Below are positions 45,032 through 54,245 of a stretch of 64,000 bases of DNA, one piece after another. Source of the stretch: Deltaproteobacteria bacterium (GTDB taxonomy: Bacteria > Myxococcota_C > UBA6777); assembly GCA_002731275.1 (NCBI GenBank), contig PCBK01000016.1:49872-113871 (forward strand). The letters run 5' to 3'. The notes beneath the pieces were generated by a model. That model had not been told where the DNA came from. It did no database searches and worked only from the letters and a program-made list of their open reading frames with translations. The position numbers and the translations under genes were made by a program. How positions within the stretch are numbered: position 1 is the stretch's first letter; every line of letters starts with the position of its first letter.

Positions 45032-45418
45032 TTATTGGAGATCAAGCGCGAAGGATTGCATTAACTCCAGCGGAACGATCTCCAGGGCTTTTTGGTGTGT
45101 GCGGGCGAGGTAAATTTTGGGAGCGGCGTCGTGGTTGTAGGCTTCGAGCCATCGTGACGCACACAGACACCACCGATCACCCGGTATCAAGCCTGGAAAG
45201 TCGTACTCTGGTCTTGGTGTGGAGAGATCGTTTCCTCTGGCTTTGGAGAACGTGAGAAAGTCCTCTGTCAGTTTGACACAGATGGTGTGGGAGCCTCTAT
45301 CTTGCGTGCTGGTGTTGCAGCATCCGTCCCGAAAGAATCCGGTCTTGGGATCAGCGCCACAAAGCTCAAGTGGTTGTCCGAAAACATTGATGGAGTCGTC
45401 TTTTTCCCATTGGCTCAT
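45032..45418 (-). CDS. DUF2237 family protein
   Basis: 128 residues matching DUF2237 from end to end: NVFGQPLELCGADPKTGFF, RDGCCNT, GSHTICVKLTEDFLTFSK, GNDLSTPRPEYDFPGL and PGDRWCLCASRW. The conserved cysteines and His suggest a metal or redox site, but no member has a defined role that I know of. GGAGA lies nine bases before the ATG. It ends 39 bases before the Cache-kinase start on the same strand, so co-transcription is possible. Confidence 0.9.
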   Translation of the reverse strand: MSQWEKDDSINVFGQPLELCGADPKTGFFRDGCCNTSTQDRGSHTICVKLTEDFLTFSKARGNDLSTPRPEYDFPGLIPGDRWCLCASRWLEAYNHDAAPKIYLARTHQKALEIVPLELMQSFALDLQ

Positions 45419-45581
45419 CGTACTATTCTCCTACCCATTTTCTGCTCTGTTGGATGTGCATCTTTGTAACACAATTCGAAGGGATATGGTGTATGATTTC
45501 TATCCTACGTTTTTTATCCGTTGTCATACAAGGCCACTAGAAGGAAAAAATCCAGGCCTTAAGTCGATCCAAGGGGTGCTC

Positions 45582-46304
45582 ATGTCATCATTTCAACACT
45601 CAACTTGGGACTCTACTTTTTTTGATCGCTCTGTGTTTATTATCCGGGACATCGATGTTGCAGACCTCGCGTCTGGTGTCAGGCATTGTCGTGAACAAGG
45701 CGCGGCGCTGCTCTTTGTGTTTGTCACTCAGCCTCTCGCGCAAACATTCGCTGGTTGGCGTGTCCAACTCGTCGATCAAAAGGTGACGTATACACATTCA
45801 CTTGTGGAGCGTTCTACACCAATGGTCACACCTGGCGTGGTTGAGCTTCCTTTGCAGTTGGATGAGTCACTGTTGGCGTCCATGTTGCCTATCGCCTTTG
45901 ATATCGGTCGCTGGACGAGATTTGCGAAGGACAAATACATCGCTGAAGAGACGTGGAAGGAGCTTTACACCAATTGGGTGATCAATTCGTTGCGAGGGGA
46001 GATGGCAGATCATCTACTGGCTGTGTTTCGCGAGCGTGCGCTTGCTGGCTTCGCGACCGCCCGTTGTAAGGGAGAGGTGTTGTCGATTCCGTTGGTTGGG
46101 GTGGGCAAGGAGCACCGTCGCGAAGGCATCGGGAGACTTCTGTTAGAGGCTCTTTGTGCGCTTAGAAGGAACCGTGCTGTGAGAACACTGGAGGTTGTGA
46201 CACAGAAGGAAAACGAGCCCGCGTGTCGACTCTATGAATCATGTGGTTTTACCAAGAGCAAGGTGGAGTATGTCTACCACTTTTGGACTGATTCGTCGGT
46301 GTGA
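45582..46304 (+). CDS. WecD-like GNAT acetyltransferase
   Basis: 240 residues. The N-terminal half (STWDSTFFDRSVFIIRD; REQGAALLFVFVTQ; WRVQLVDQKVTYTHSL) follows the pattern of WecD/RffC dTDP-amino-sugar N-acetyltransferases. The C-terminal half is a GNAT fold with acetyl-CoA loop VGKEHRREGIGRLLLEAL (the R/Q-x-x-G-x-G/A signature) and LEVVTQKENEPACRLYESCGF. It could acetylate an amino-sugar nucleotide for surface glycan, or another amine. ATG 45582 is chosen because AAGGGGTG lies five to six bases upstream and family N-termini begin near here. A longer frame overlapping the DUF2237 gene is rejected. It is a single gene with a 163-base upstream gap. Confidence 0.8.
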   Translation: MSSFQHSTWDSTFFDRSVFIIRDIDVADLASGVRHCREQGAALLFVFVTQPLAQTFAGWRVQLVDQKVTYTHSLVERSTPMVTPGVVELPLQLDESLLASMLPIAFDIGRWTRFAKDKYIAEETWKELYTNWVINSLRGEMADHLLAVFRERALAGFATARCKGEVLSIPLVGVGKEHRREGIGRLLLEALCALRRNRAVRTLEVVTQKENEPACRLYESCGFTKSKVEYVYHFWTDSSV

Positions 46305-46340
46305 GGTCTCGTATTTTTGGGGGGCGGTGTGAGGGGAGGC

Positions 46341-47033
46341 TTAGAATTCAACGCTGCAAACGTCTTTACCGATTTGGTAGGAGGGGCGTGACATACAGCT
46401 CTCCAGCCAACGTCGAACCTCATCGAATTTGTGAAAGTCGATGTCATCGGCTGCATCGTAAAACCCAATCATACACTCGACCCATGGAAAGATCGCACAG
46501 TCAGCAATCGAGAAGGATTCACCGAGGATAAAGTCGCGTCCTTTGAGTCGTGCATCGAGAACACCGAGCAGACGCTTGGTTTCGTTTTGGTATCGTTCGA
46601 GAGGATAGGGGTGAGGGCAGGCTTCTGTGGCGAACTTGTAGAAGTGTCCAAACTGTCCAAACATCGGTCCGATGTGGCCCACCTGGAAGAAGAGCCATTC
46701 GAGACACTCCATCCGTCCTTTTGGGGTTTGTGGAATGAGCTTACCTGTTTTGTCCGCAAGATATAAGAGGATCGCGCCGGATTCCATCAATCCGATGGGG
46801 TTTCCATCTGGGCCATTGGGGTCGAGCAGCGCTGGGATTTTACCGTTGGGACTGATCGTCAAGTATTCTTCGGTGTGTTGGTCTCCTTCCATGATATTGA
46901 TCAGGTGTGGTTCATAGGGGAGTCCAAGCTCCTCTAGTGCGACCGAGACCTTTGTGCCATTAGGCGTAAACATGGAGTAGAGCTGAATACGTTCTGGGTG
47001 TTTGGCGGGCCAGCGCTGTTGTACGATCGTCAT
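46341..47033 (-). CDS. Glutathione S-transferase family (YfcG/YghU-like)
   Basis: 230 residues with the two GST domains. The N-terminal thioredoxin-like fold carries IQLYSMFTPNGTKVSVALEELGLPYEPH, SPNGKIPALLDP (cis-Pro) and MESGAILLYLADKTG (Glu-Ser glutathione contact). The helical C-terminal domain carries FILGESFSIADCAIFPWV with the conserved N-capping Asp. TPNGTK in place of a catalytic Tyr/Ser start is characteristic of the YfcG/YghU (nu) class, which has disulfide reductase and peroxidase activity. The start at 47033 has AAGGA about seven bases upstream. A frame extending to 47114 adds a basic Arg/Lys/Pro tail that is not in the family. Confidence 0.9.
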   Translation of the reverse strand: MTIVQQRWPAKHPERIQLYSMFTPNGTKVSVALEELGLPYEPHLINIMEGDQHTEEYLTISPNGKIPALLDPNGPDGNPIGLMESGAILLYLADKTGKLIPQTPKGRMECLEWLFFQVGHIGPMFGQFGHFYKFATEACPHPYPLERYQNETKRLLGVLDARLKGRDFILGESFSIADCAIFPWVECMIGFYDAADDIDFHKFDEVRRWLESCMSRPSYQIGKDVCSVEF

Positions 47034-47099
47034 AATCTTCCTTTCTGTCGGGTTCTTTGTGGGCCGTGGGCGTTTCTTCCTGACGGCCTTATTGGTTGG

Positions 47100-47120
47100 T
47101 GAGCAACGTCTCATTGCTCA
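47100..47120. promoter_or_regulatory. Inverted repeat between GST and oxidoreductase genes
   Basis: TGAGCAA (47100-47106) and TTGCTCA (47114-47120) are perfect seven-base arms around CGTCTCA, in the gap between divergent genes. It may be an operator shared by both; nothing else supports this. Confidence 0.3.
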
Positions 47121-47301
47121 TGGGCTGTCTGTATGATGGTGTCCCGTTGGATGGAGTCAATAGATACCGATTATGTTGACTTGCGTTTTTGTGGTGTATT
47201 CGCCACCTTTACGTTTGAAAAATATACACATGAGAGAGGAACAGGTGTCTCTTTGTAGGGAGAGAATGACCTACCAACAACAAAGGCCTAAGGGGAGCGG
47301 T

Positions 47302-48924
47302 ATGGGTGATCGGTTTCGGAGTTTGGAAGATGATTCATTTGATGTGATTGTCGTCGGTGCGGGAATGGGCGGGTTGTCAGCTGCTGCGTTGCTGGCAAAG
47401 CGTGGATATCATGTCCTCGTCCTTGATAGACACTACGTCGCTGGTGGGAACGCGACCGTCTTTCGACGCCCTGGGTATGAGTTTGACGTAGGCCTCCACT
47501 ACATCGGTGAGTGCAAACCCGATGGCGGGATCTCCAGGACGCTGCGAGCGGCGGGAGTCGAGGACTTCTCGTTTATCGAGATGGACAAAGATGCCTTTGA
47601 TGTCTTCCACTTTCCGGACTTTTCGTTCTCTGTACCGAGTGATTTGGACCTATACAGGCAACGTCTACTCGATTTGTTCCCCGAAGAGAGGCGAGGCATT
47701 GACCGATATATGAAGATGCTTCGTCAGGCCGATCGTATCGCAAAGATTCCTGGTAAAACGACGTGGCAGACCTTGCGCACATTGCTCTCAAGTCCGCTAC
47801 CTTTGCGTTATCTCTTCTCGGATCTGGGGAGCTTTTTGGATACGTGTACTGATAACCCTAAGCTACGGGCTATCTTGACTGGAAATCAGATCATCTACAC
47901 ACAACCAGAGCGCAAAGTCTCCGCGATGATGCATTTGTTTGGATTTATGCATTATATGCACGGTCCCGGCTATCCAAAGGGAGGTGGCCAGATCCTCTCG
48001 GATAAGTTGGCCGACGCGATTGAAGCATCTGGTAGTAAGCTTCTGCTGCGTGCAGAGGTCGAAGAGATCCTTGTCGAGAAGGGGCGTGTCTACGGTGTGA
48101 AGTTCACCAATCGACACACAGGAACGCGCATTGTACGTGCGCCGATCGTGATCTCAAACGCCGATATCAAACATACCTTCTTCGATCTGTTCGCTAAGGA
48201 CGCTGTTCCCAAAAAGACACGGGCACAAGTCAGTGAGTACGAGATGTCTCCAGGCCTTGGCGTTGTGTATCTCGGTTTAAAGGAACCGCGCCCACTGTCG
48301 GAGCTTCCAAACCAGAATATTTGTGTGTTTCCTGAGTATGACGTCGCGCCGCTCTACGAAGCGACCGCGAGAGGTGAGCACGTTGATGATCTGTGGTGTT
48401 GTGTGACTGTCGCTTCGACGAAGGATCCTGAGAACACACGTTTGGCACCTGAGGGGGTCTTAAATGTTCAATTAATGGGCCTTGCGCCATCACAAGCGTC
48501 TTCTTGGGGAGTCGATGAGGCGCAGGTGAAGGACCACTCCTATCGCAAAGAAGAAGCTTACAAACAAGCGAAGGAGGATTATGCACAGAGATTGCTCAAA
48601 CAGGCAGAGCGTGTGTGGCCTGATCTCCATGAGCGGATTGTGTTCCAGGAGGTCGCGACACCTTTGACTCATCGCCGTTACACAAATGCGACGGACGGGA
48701 CGGGGTATGGGATTGCGCTGTTGCCCTCACAGTATTTGTGGCGTCGTCCCGATTACAAGACACCGATCAAGGGGTTCTACTTGTGCGGGGCGAGCGCAAG
48801 GGGAGGACATGGGATTCCCGGTGTGCTGATGTCGGGGATTGGTGTGGCGCAGGCGATAACGGGGTTGCCTCTTGAGCGAGACATTTTTGGGGCATCATCG
48901 CCATATGCGGCGGAGACGTGGTAA
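47302..48924 (+). CDS. FAD-dependent phytoene desaturase/RetSat-like oxidoreductase
   Basis: 540 residues from ATG 47302. The dinucleotide fold opens with FDVIVVGAGMGGLSAAALLAKRGYHVLVLDR, followed by GGNATVFRRPGYEFDVGLHYIG. That is the pattern of retinol saturase/CrtI-type desaturases and isomerases. Mid-protein YPKGGGQILSDKLADAIE and C-terminal TPIKGFYLCGASARGGHGIPGVLMSG close the FAD site. These enzymes saturate or desaturate polyene lipids such as carotenoids or retinoids. No carotenoid genes are nearby, so the substrate is open. AGGGGAG lies four bases from ATG 47302. ATG 47266 with AGGGAG is an alternative adding 12 residues. It is divergent from the GST gene. Confidence 0.88.
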   Translation: MGDRFRSLEDDSFDVIVVGAGMGGLSAAALLAKRGYHVLVLDRHYVAGGNATVFRRPGYEFDVGLHYIGECKPDGGISRTLRAAGVEDFSFIEMDKDAFDVFHFPDFSFSVPSDLDLYRQRLLDLFPEERRGIDRYMKMLRQADRIAKIPGKTTWQTLRTLLSSPLPLRYLFSDLGSFLDTCTDNPKLRAILTGNQIIYTQPERKVSAMMHLFGFMHYMHGPGYPKGGGQILSDKLADAIEASGSKLLLRAEVEEILVEKGRVYGVKFTNRHTGTRIVRAPIVISNADIKHTFFDLFAKDAVPKKTRAQVSEYEMSPGLGVVYLGLKEPRPLSELPNQNICVFPEYDVAPLYEATARGEHVDDLWCCVTVASTKDPENTRLAPEGVLNVQLMGLAPSQASSWGVDEAQVKDHSYRKEEAYKQAKEDYAQRLLKQAERVWPDLHERIVFQEVATPLTHRRYTNATDGTGYGIALLPSQYLWRRPDYKTPIKGFYLCGASARGGHGIPGVLMSGIGVAQAITGLPLERDIFGASSPYAAETW

Positions 48925-48933
48925 GGAGGGGGA

Positions 48934-49563
48934 TTAGAAGCAGCGACCGCCTTTGCCGAGGCTGGTGATGCGAGAGCATTTTTTGACCATTTTGCACTTG
49001 GGGGTGGGGGCGCAGAGCTTCCCCTTGGGGAGCTTGATACACTTCTTTTTGCTCTTACATTTTGGGGTTTTGTAGCAGATTTTTTTGCCGAAGAGCGTTT
49101 TGCACTTTTTCTTCATTTTGCAGGTTGGGACTTTTGTACAGATCTTGCGGCGTTTTTTGTTTTTCACGCAGGTGCGGACTTTTCTGCACTTTGGTACTTT
49201 GACACAGATACGCTTTCGACAGTAACAGAGTGTTCTGGCGAAGTAGTTCTTCATCACCTTTGCGGCGAGCATGGCCTTTTTTGTCTTTACCTTTCGAGCG
49301 GCCCGCATCACGTTCTTGAGCAACGCACGATCACACTCGCAAAATTGGAACTTTTCGATAGGGCGTTTGCGTCCACTTCTGATTTTGTTTTTGATGCAGA
49401 TGTCGTGTTGTTGGCACACTCTATCGAGTGCGTCCTTGGGTGCTTTTTTGAAACCGTGTTCAGGTCCACACCAGTTGCCGTAAATTTTAACCTTAAACGC
49501 CCATGATGGCGAAGACCAGACCAAAGAGGACGCGAAAAGAAATAGTATGGCTATATTTTTCAT
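48934..49563 (-). CDS. Secreted phospholipase A2-like protein with Lys/Cys-rich repeat tail
   Basis: 209 residues. The signal peptide is at 1-22 (LFLFASSLVWSSPSWA). Residues 24-115 have the secreted PLA2 pattern: calcium loop YGNWCGPEHG (28-37), then DALDRVCQQHDIC with the catalytic His53-Asp54, then FCECDRALLKNV (74-85). PLA2 releases fatty acids from membrane phospholipids. Residues 118-200 are four copies of a roughly 21-residue unit, (K/R)(I/L)CxxxPxC(K/R)xxxxC plus a basic linker, giving 12 cysteines and a very high Lys content. I know of no such tail on PLA2. ATG 49563 has AAAGG seven bases upstream and begins the signal peptide. It converges on the oxidoreductase gene. A toxic or antimicrobial role is plausible but inferred. 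Confidence 0.75.
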   Translation of the reverse strand: MKNIAILFLFASSLVWSSPSWAFKVKIYGNWCGPEHGFKKAPKDALDRVCQQHDICIKNKIRSGRKRPIEKFQFCECDRALLKNVMRAARKVKTKKAMLAAKVMKNYFARTLCYCRKRICVKVPKCRKVRTCVKNKKRRKICTKVPTCKMKKKCKTLFGKKICYKTPKCKSKKKCIKLPKGKLCAPTPKCKMVKKCSRITSLGKGGRCF

Positions 49564-49693
49564 GGAGATACCTTTTGTTTGGTGATGTTTCGATTGGACG
49601 TTCAGGGTTTTTTTTCCAAAAATCCTCCGTCCGTGAAACACAAAGTCAGACGTGAGCGATTGATTTTGATTCAAATCTGTCCTGTGTTTGCGC

Positions 49694-49722
49694 TTGACAA
49701 TCCCTTGTAACCGGGATACCGT
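49694..49722 (+). promoter_or_regulatory. Candidate promoter for the P-loop gene
   Basis: TTGACA (49694-49699), 17 bases, then TACCGT (49717-49722). The -35 is perfect and the -10 weak. It lies about 30 bases upstream of the ATG at 49753. Confidence 0.4.
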
Positions 49723-49752
49723 CGTCTTTTCCACGTGATGAAGGAGTTACTT

Positions 49753-50388
49753 ATGAGCGAAGAGGTAAAGAGTCCAAAGAGTTTGCGTATCGTTTTGACA
49801 GGTGGGCCTGGGGGAGGAAAAACAACCGCAGCCGATTTGTTCCGGCGAGAAATAGGCGAGTCTGTTGTCGTTGTTCCCGAAGCCGCGACGTTGCTCTTCT
49901 CTGGAGGATTTCCGCGAGCAAGTAACGATAACGCGAGACGGTCAGCGCAGCTCGCAATTTATCACGTCCAGCGTAATTTGGAAGATGTCCAATCAGCTTG
50001 CTACCCAGAGCGTATCTTGCTTTGTGATCGAGGGACAGTGGACAGTGTGGCATATTGGCCCGAAGCTGATGGTGATTTCTTTGAGTATGTAGGTTCTTCA
50101 TTGGATGAGGAGCTTGCTCGATATGACGCCGTGATTTTTTTCGAGACAGCAGCGGCAGGGAATATCTCTATCGAGGGAGGCAATCCCACTCGCATCGAAG
50201 ATCTCTCCGAAGCCCGGCGCTTGGACAGTAAACTCCGGCGGTTTTGGTCCAAGCATCCCAATTTTTCTTTGGTTCCTCATAATCCTTCATTTTTCAAGAA
50301 GATCACTTACGGGCTCGCGACGATCGAGAGCATCATCTCACAGCTTCGTCCGAACGTGCACCCAAATGACGTCCAGAGTATTGTGTGA
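49753..50388 (+). CDS. AAA_28-type P-loop NTPase
   Basis: 211 residues. Walker A is LTGGPGGGKTTAADLF near residue 13. A Walker B-like segment ILLCDRGTVDSVAYWP follows near 85, with the DRG(T)xD signature of the AAA_28/NadR-kinase-like group, and IFFETAAAGN as the third strand. Members are small nucleotide or nucleoside kinase-like proteins of unknown substrate. ATG 49753 has GAAGGAG six bases upstream; an ATG six codons earlier overlaps that site. It is monocistronic with a plausible promoter and is followed by hairpins that may end its transcript. Confidence 0.82.
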   Translation: MSEEVKSPKSLRIVLTGGPGGGKTTAADLFRREIGESVVVVPEAATLLFSGGFPRASNDNARRSAQLAIYHVQRNLEDVQSACYPERILLCDRGTVDSVAYWPEADGDFFEYVGSSLDEELARYDAVIFFETAAAGNISIEGGNPTRIEDLSEARRLDSKLRRFWSKHPNFSLVPHNPSFFKKITYGLATIESIISQLRPNVHPNDVQSIV

Positions 50389-50493
50389 CATCGTCCATAC
50401 GATGGTCTTTTTGTAGGCTGTTTCTTGTGGCTCTTCTTTGTGTTTGAGAGCGTTTGTTGGGGTCGAGTGGGAGGGGGAAAGTGGGAGAACCAA

Positions 50494-50528
50494 AAAAGCC
50501 CAGACCTTGGTGAAAAGGTTTGGGCTTT
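50494..50528. terminator. Hairpin between P-loop gene and tRNA operon, intrinsic terminator on minus strand
   Basis: AAAAGCCCAGACCTT pairs with AAGGTTTGGGCTTT around a six-base loop, with one mismatch. On the minus strand the stem is followed by a U-rich tract (complement of 50491-50496), so it can end leftward transcripts. It may also slow transcripts arriving from the P-loop gene. Confidence 0.6.
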
Positions 50529-50540
50529 AGAGGTGTGTCC

Positions 50541-50568
50541 AAACAAAAAAAACGACCATTGGTCGTTT
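50541..50568 (-). terminator. Intrinsic terminator of the tRNA operon
   Basis: On the minus strand AAACGAC, a five-base loop and GTCGTTT form a GC-centred hairpin (50550-50568), followed by a run of U (complement of 50541-50550). It lies 24 bases past the tRNA-Cys 3' end. Confidence 0.75.
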
Positions 50569-50591
50569 CGATTGCGCAGACATGATGTAAA

Positions 50592-50663
<72 letters not shown>

Positions 50664-50668
50664 AGTAG

Positions 50669-50740
<72 letters not shown>

Positions 50741-50753
50741 GTTTCGGAGTATG

Positions 50754-50782
50754 TATATACCCGTGGGTCTGGGGATTGTCAA
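50754..50782 (-). promoter_or_regulatory. tRNA operon promoter
   Basis: On the minus strand TTGACA (50777-50782), a 17-base spacer, then TATATA (50754-50759), 13 bases from the tRNA-Gly 5' end. Consensus quality and placement make this a confident sigma-70 promoter. A GC-rich stretch (GACCCACGGG) fills the end of the spacer. Confidence 0.8.
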
Positions 50783-51035
50783 TCTCTTTTTTGAAAAAGA
50801 TCACAAATCCCCCTCAGCACTGGACATTTTTAGCCGATTTTTTCTACACACGTGACTACGAGTATGATCTGATCAGAGTGAAGTGTTTCTTTGTGTACCT
50901 GTACCCCACAGTGGAGTCCACTTGCGGTGTACAAGAACACAAAGAAGCACAAAGGTGCTCTCAACAAGGACAGATTGTGTGGGGGAGGTTCAAATCAAGT
51001 AAAGGAGAGGAGGGGCAGGAGAGAGAAGGGGGATG
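50783..51035. other. Intergenic, no gene seen
   Basis: Between the tRNA promoter and the stop of the vWA lipoprotein gene. Short frames here have no ribosome site or protein character. No strong terminator is visible for the lipoprotein gene. Confidence 0.3.
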
Positions 51036-54000
51036 TTAGGGGAGACAGATTGCTTTGTATTCAACCTGAATGGTTCCACCTGGTGGTGGGATTTGGCTCT
51101 TCGCAAAGTTGATGCTGTTGGTTGCAGGATCGTACTGCCAACCATCTTGTGGATCTTCTTTGACAGTTGTTCCGTTGACCTTGATCTTGAGGGTCTTGGG
51201 ATCAGCCTTACGTGAGAGGAAGAACTGTGTACGGTAACCGAAGGTGATCGAACCGAGACTACTCAGTGTTTGTCCCCATTGTTGGGCTTTGATGTGTTTG
51301 TAGATACCCTTCAAGCTGTTTGCAACAGCGTAGTAACGGCAAGAACCAGAAGTTTGACACTTGGACTCTTCTGTGGGTCCGATTGCAGATGCGCGGACGA
51401 GGTTGCTGTTACGGAAACCTTTGAGGTTTTTGAAGAAGTTGATGTAGAACCCGAGTGGGTTGGTGGACTGGTCGACCTCGTCAGAGACGAAGATGAGCGA
51501 CAACGATGCGTCCGCACGGTAGAAGCCTTGGTTACAGCTTGCGCTGTTGGAGACAGGTGGGATGAGTGCGCGGTACGCAGCTTCAAGTCCACGCTCTGTC
51601 GCACTACCACTTGTACCCAACTTCGCGTTTTGACCAAAGGTCTGCGCAGGTGAAGGAGTACTTGGTGTGACGTATTTGACGGAACCTTGGAGACATCCAG
51701 GTGGGTGTCGGTTTCCTTGAACGTCTGTTGTGGTTGCACCAATGTGGTAGTCAACGTTGAGTTGGACGGCCCAGTTGATGAAGGTCTGGAAGTTGTTCGC
51801 CAACGCAGTCTGGTCATCACCCATCGAACAGGAGTTGTCGATGATGAAGATGATGTCCGTTTTGGGTCGGTTGAGCTGTTTGAAGACGTCTTTTTGGTCG
51901 TTAGTATCAACACCTTCGCCGACGAGTGGGACAGTTGTTGGGTTTTGTCCGGGGATGTTGTTGAAGATGTCGAGGTTACCGGAGTCAACACCCAAATCTT
52001 TCGCTTTGTAAGACATCTGGATTTTGATGGATTGTCCAGCGGTCAAGGTTGCGGGCAAGATGGGTTTTTGGTTGAAGCGGAACTCTGTACTTGTTGTGGT
52101 ACCAAGTTCGACTTTGTTGACAGTGATGCTTGAGCTACAGCCTTGTGCACCGAGGTTGTAGATTTCGATGTCACGTGTTGGTGTCGCGCAACCGCGTTTG
52201 GTTGAGCCAAAGTCCATGTTGAAGGGGACGATCTCAAGACAGAGGTTACCGGAGTTACCTTGGAGCTTGATCACGAAGGTGGGTTGTTTTGAGTCGTTGC
52301 TATCGATGCCGAGGTTTGCTTCGTAACCTGTCGATTGTGCAGGTGTGTAGCTGATGTCGATACGCAACGCCTTTCCACTCTCAAGAGTTTGCGGTGTGTT
52401 GATCTTGGTGGTCAACTGGAACGCAGTGTTACCTGAGGGCTTGGTGCCGAGGATGTTGAGCGCTTTGAGATTACAATCTCCCCAACCTTTGTTGGTGACG
52501 TTGAGGCTGAGTTTTTTGGAGCGTCCAACGGGGACGAGTTGGAAGTTGAGTGTTGTGGGGCTGGATTCCAGCTGGCACTCACGATCGCCTGCCACTTGAC
52601 CGTCCAATTCGAGTTTGATAGTGGGCTCATCAGGGTCGCTACTTTCGATAACGACATAGTCTTTGTGTTGGTTCTTGTCCGGAGGTGTGAATTTGACGAG
52701 GAAGTCAATACGTCCGTTTGGTGCGATTGTTTGGTTGGGGGTTGGTGTGGGGATCAATGAGAATGGAGCGTTCTTGTTGCTCTCAAGGAACACTTTTTCA
52801 ACCAAGCAAGACTCATTTCCAACGTTCACGAGGGAGACCTTCGTGGAGCGAGCGCTGGGGAATTTGATCTTGCGTGGGACAACCTCAAGGTTACAACCAC
52901 GGGAGTCTGCTTCGAGGAGTACAGGGGCTTTTGGAAGGTTACCAGCGTTACTGGTGACGATCACTTGGCCTTTGTCTTCTTTGTCGTCAGAAGGTGTGTA
53001 CTCAACAGTGATTTCTTTTTCCTCTTTGGGGTTCAGCGTGATGGGGAATTTGAGTCCAACGACGTTGACGAGGAAGTCTGGGCTACTGGTTCCGTCAAGA
53101 TCGAGCTGAGTGATCTGCAAGGGCAGGTCACCAGTGGAGCGGATCATGAAGGTACGCTTGGTTGTTTTCCCTTTGGAGGTCAGTGGGAATTTGAGGATGG
53201 GGGTGGTGTTTGCGCGCTGGCGACAGATTTTGTTTCCGCCGATTGTATCTTCTGTACAAGAGAGTCGGCTGTCGATCTTTGTACAGTCATCATTTGTTGT
53301 ACAGGGGTTGTAGACAGGGATCAGCTCAATGAGTGGTACTTTGACAGTACCGACAACGAGGAGGCTGGGTTTGTCTTCTTCGCGGTCAACCTGCATGTTG
53401 GTTTCGAAGACGAAGGTCCCTTGTGCTTCTTTGGGGGGGTATTGTTTGGGCTCAAATTTGATCTTGATGCCGACGAGCGTGGTGTTGTCAGCAGGGATCT
53501 TGATGGGATAAGCAGGTCCGGTGATGGTGAAGGATTCTTTGTTTCCTTTTTCAACGTTGAACTTTGCGTCAGTGATGATGAGCTCAGCGTTACCACGGTT
53601 GCGGATTTTACACTCGAGTGTTTTGGATTTGCCTTTATCAACAGCACCAAAGTCGAGTTTGTCACCACATTCGAAGGTGGGATCTGGCGTCAACTGTTCG
53701 TGACGAAGTGTCACGTTAATGGCGCCGTCCTGTCCGACGTTGATTGCGTCAGGTGAGTAGATCTTCAAGAGACCACGATACTCACCTGGTTTTTCGGTGA
53801 GGAACTGTACAGTGATCTTGACACCGTTCTCTTTACCAGCTTTGAGGGTAAAGGGAAGGCTGGGAGCCTTTGTCACCTTGAACACACCATCTGTGTCGTT
53901 TTTGATCTCGATTTTTGTGACGGTCGTATCAAGCTGTCCATTGTTGTAAATCGTAAGCTGTTCGGGTTGAGCTTCGTTTACAGTGATGCTTGAGAAGAGG

Positions 54001-54146
54001 ATTTGGTTTTCTGGATCTGTTTCAAGTGTACCAGGCGCTTGTCCGACAGGCTCAGTGTTGCAATCGCATGCAGTGAGCAGCGAACCAAACACAGCCACCG
54101 TCCCTATCAGTAGGGTAAAAAGGAGTGGTTTTAGTTGACTCTTCAT
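51036..54146 (-). CDS. Lipoprotein with ASPM-SPD-2-Hydin (choice-of-anchor D) domains and a vWA domain
   Basis: 1036 residues. The lipobox SLLTAC fixes a lipid anchor near residue 28. About six to seven Ig-like domains of the choice-of-anchor D/Abnormal-spindle type follow, each with LDFGAVDKGKSKTL, INFQLVPVGRSKKL or MDFGSTKRG followed by N.G......I. A Cys-rich insert (CTTNDDCTKIDSRLSC) sits near residue 290. From about residue 765 comes a vWA domain with an intact metal site, FIIDNSCSMGDDQ, and SLIFVSDEVDQS. The last 60 residues are a beta domain. ATG 54146 has GAGGAA seven bases upstream. It probably sits on the outer membrane and binds protein ligands through the vWA domain. Function is otherwise unknown. 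Confidence 0.88.
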   Translation of the reverse strand: MKSQLKPLLFTLLIGTVAVFGSLLTACDCNTEPVGQAPGTLETDPENQILFSSITVNEAQPEQLTIYNNGQLDTTVTKIEIKNDTDGVFKVTKAPSLPFTLKAGKENGVKITVQFLTEKPGEYRGLLKIYSPDAINVGQDGAINVTLRHEQLTPDPTFECGDKLDFGAVDKGKSKTLECKIRNRGNAELIITDAKFNVEKGNKESFTITGPAYPIKIPADNTTLVGIKIKFEPKQYPPKEAQGTFVFETNMQVDREEDKPSLLVVGTVKVPLIELIPVYNPCTTNDDCTKIDSRLSCTEDTIGGNKICRQRANTTPILKFPLTSKGKTTKRTFMIRSTGDLPLQITQLDLDGTSSPDFLVNVVGLKFPITLNPKEEKEITVEYTPSDDKEDKGQVIVTSNAGNLPKAPVLLEADSRGCNLEVVPRKIKFPSARSTKVSLVNVGNESCLVEKVFLESNKNAPFSLIPTPTPNQTIAPNGRIDFLVKFTPPDKNQHKDYVVIESSDPDEPTIKLELDGQVAGDRECQLESSPTTLNFQLVPVGRSKKLSLNVTNKGWGDCNLKALNILGTKPSGNTAFQLTTKINTPQTLESGKALRIDISYTPAQSTGYEANLGIDSNDSKQPTFVIKLQGNSGNLCLEIVPFNMDFGSTKRGCATPTRDIEIYNLGAQGCSSSITVNKVELGTTTSTEFRFNQKPILPATLTAGQSIKIQMSYKAKDLGVDSGNLDIFNNIPGQNPTTVPLVGEGVDTNDQKDVFKQLNRPKTDIIFIIDNSCSMGDDQTALANNFQTFINWAVQLNVDYHIGATTTDVQGNRHPPGCLQGSVKYVTPSTPSPAQTFGQNAKLGTSGSATERGLEAAYRALIPPVSNSASCNQGFYRADASLSLIFVSDEVDQSTNPLGFYINFFKNLKGFRNSNLVRASAIGPTEESKCQTSGSCRYYAVANSLKGIYKHIKAQQWGQTLSSLGSITFGYRTQFFLSRKADPKTLKIKVNGTTVKEDPQDGWQYDPATNSINFAKSQIPPPGGTIQVEYKAICLP

Positions 54147-54245
54147 GTTTTGTTCCTCGGAGTTCACATTCATTAAGAACATTCCATCTTTCATTCATAC
54201 TAGATGACGATCATCCTCCAAAAAATTGGGAAGAATTTTTTATTA

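Noticed and set aside
45219..45581. An N-terminal extension of the acetyltransferase overlapping the DUF2237 gene
   Set aside because: The extension has no family match and overlaps a conserved gene on the opposite strand; a strong ribosome site precedes ATG 45582.
49564..49734. A 57-residue extension before the phospholipase signal peptide
   Set aside because: It would bury the signal peptide inside the protein and has no ribosome site, whereas ATG 49563 has one.
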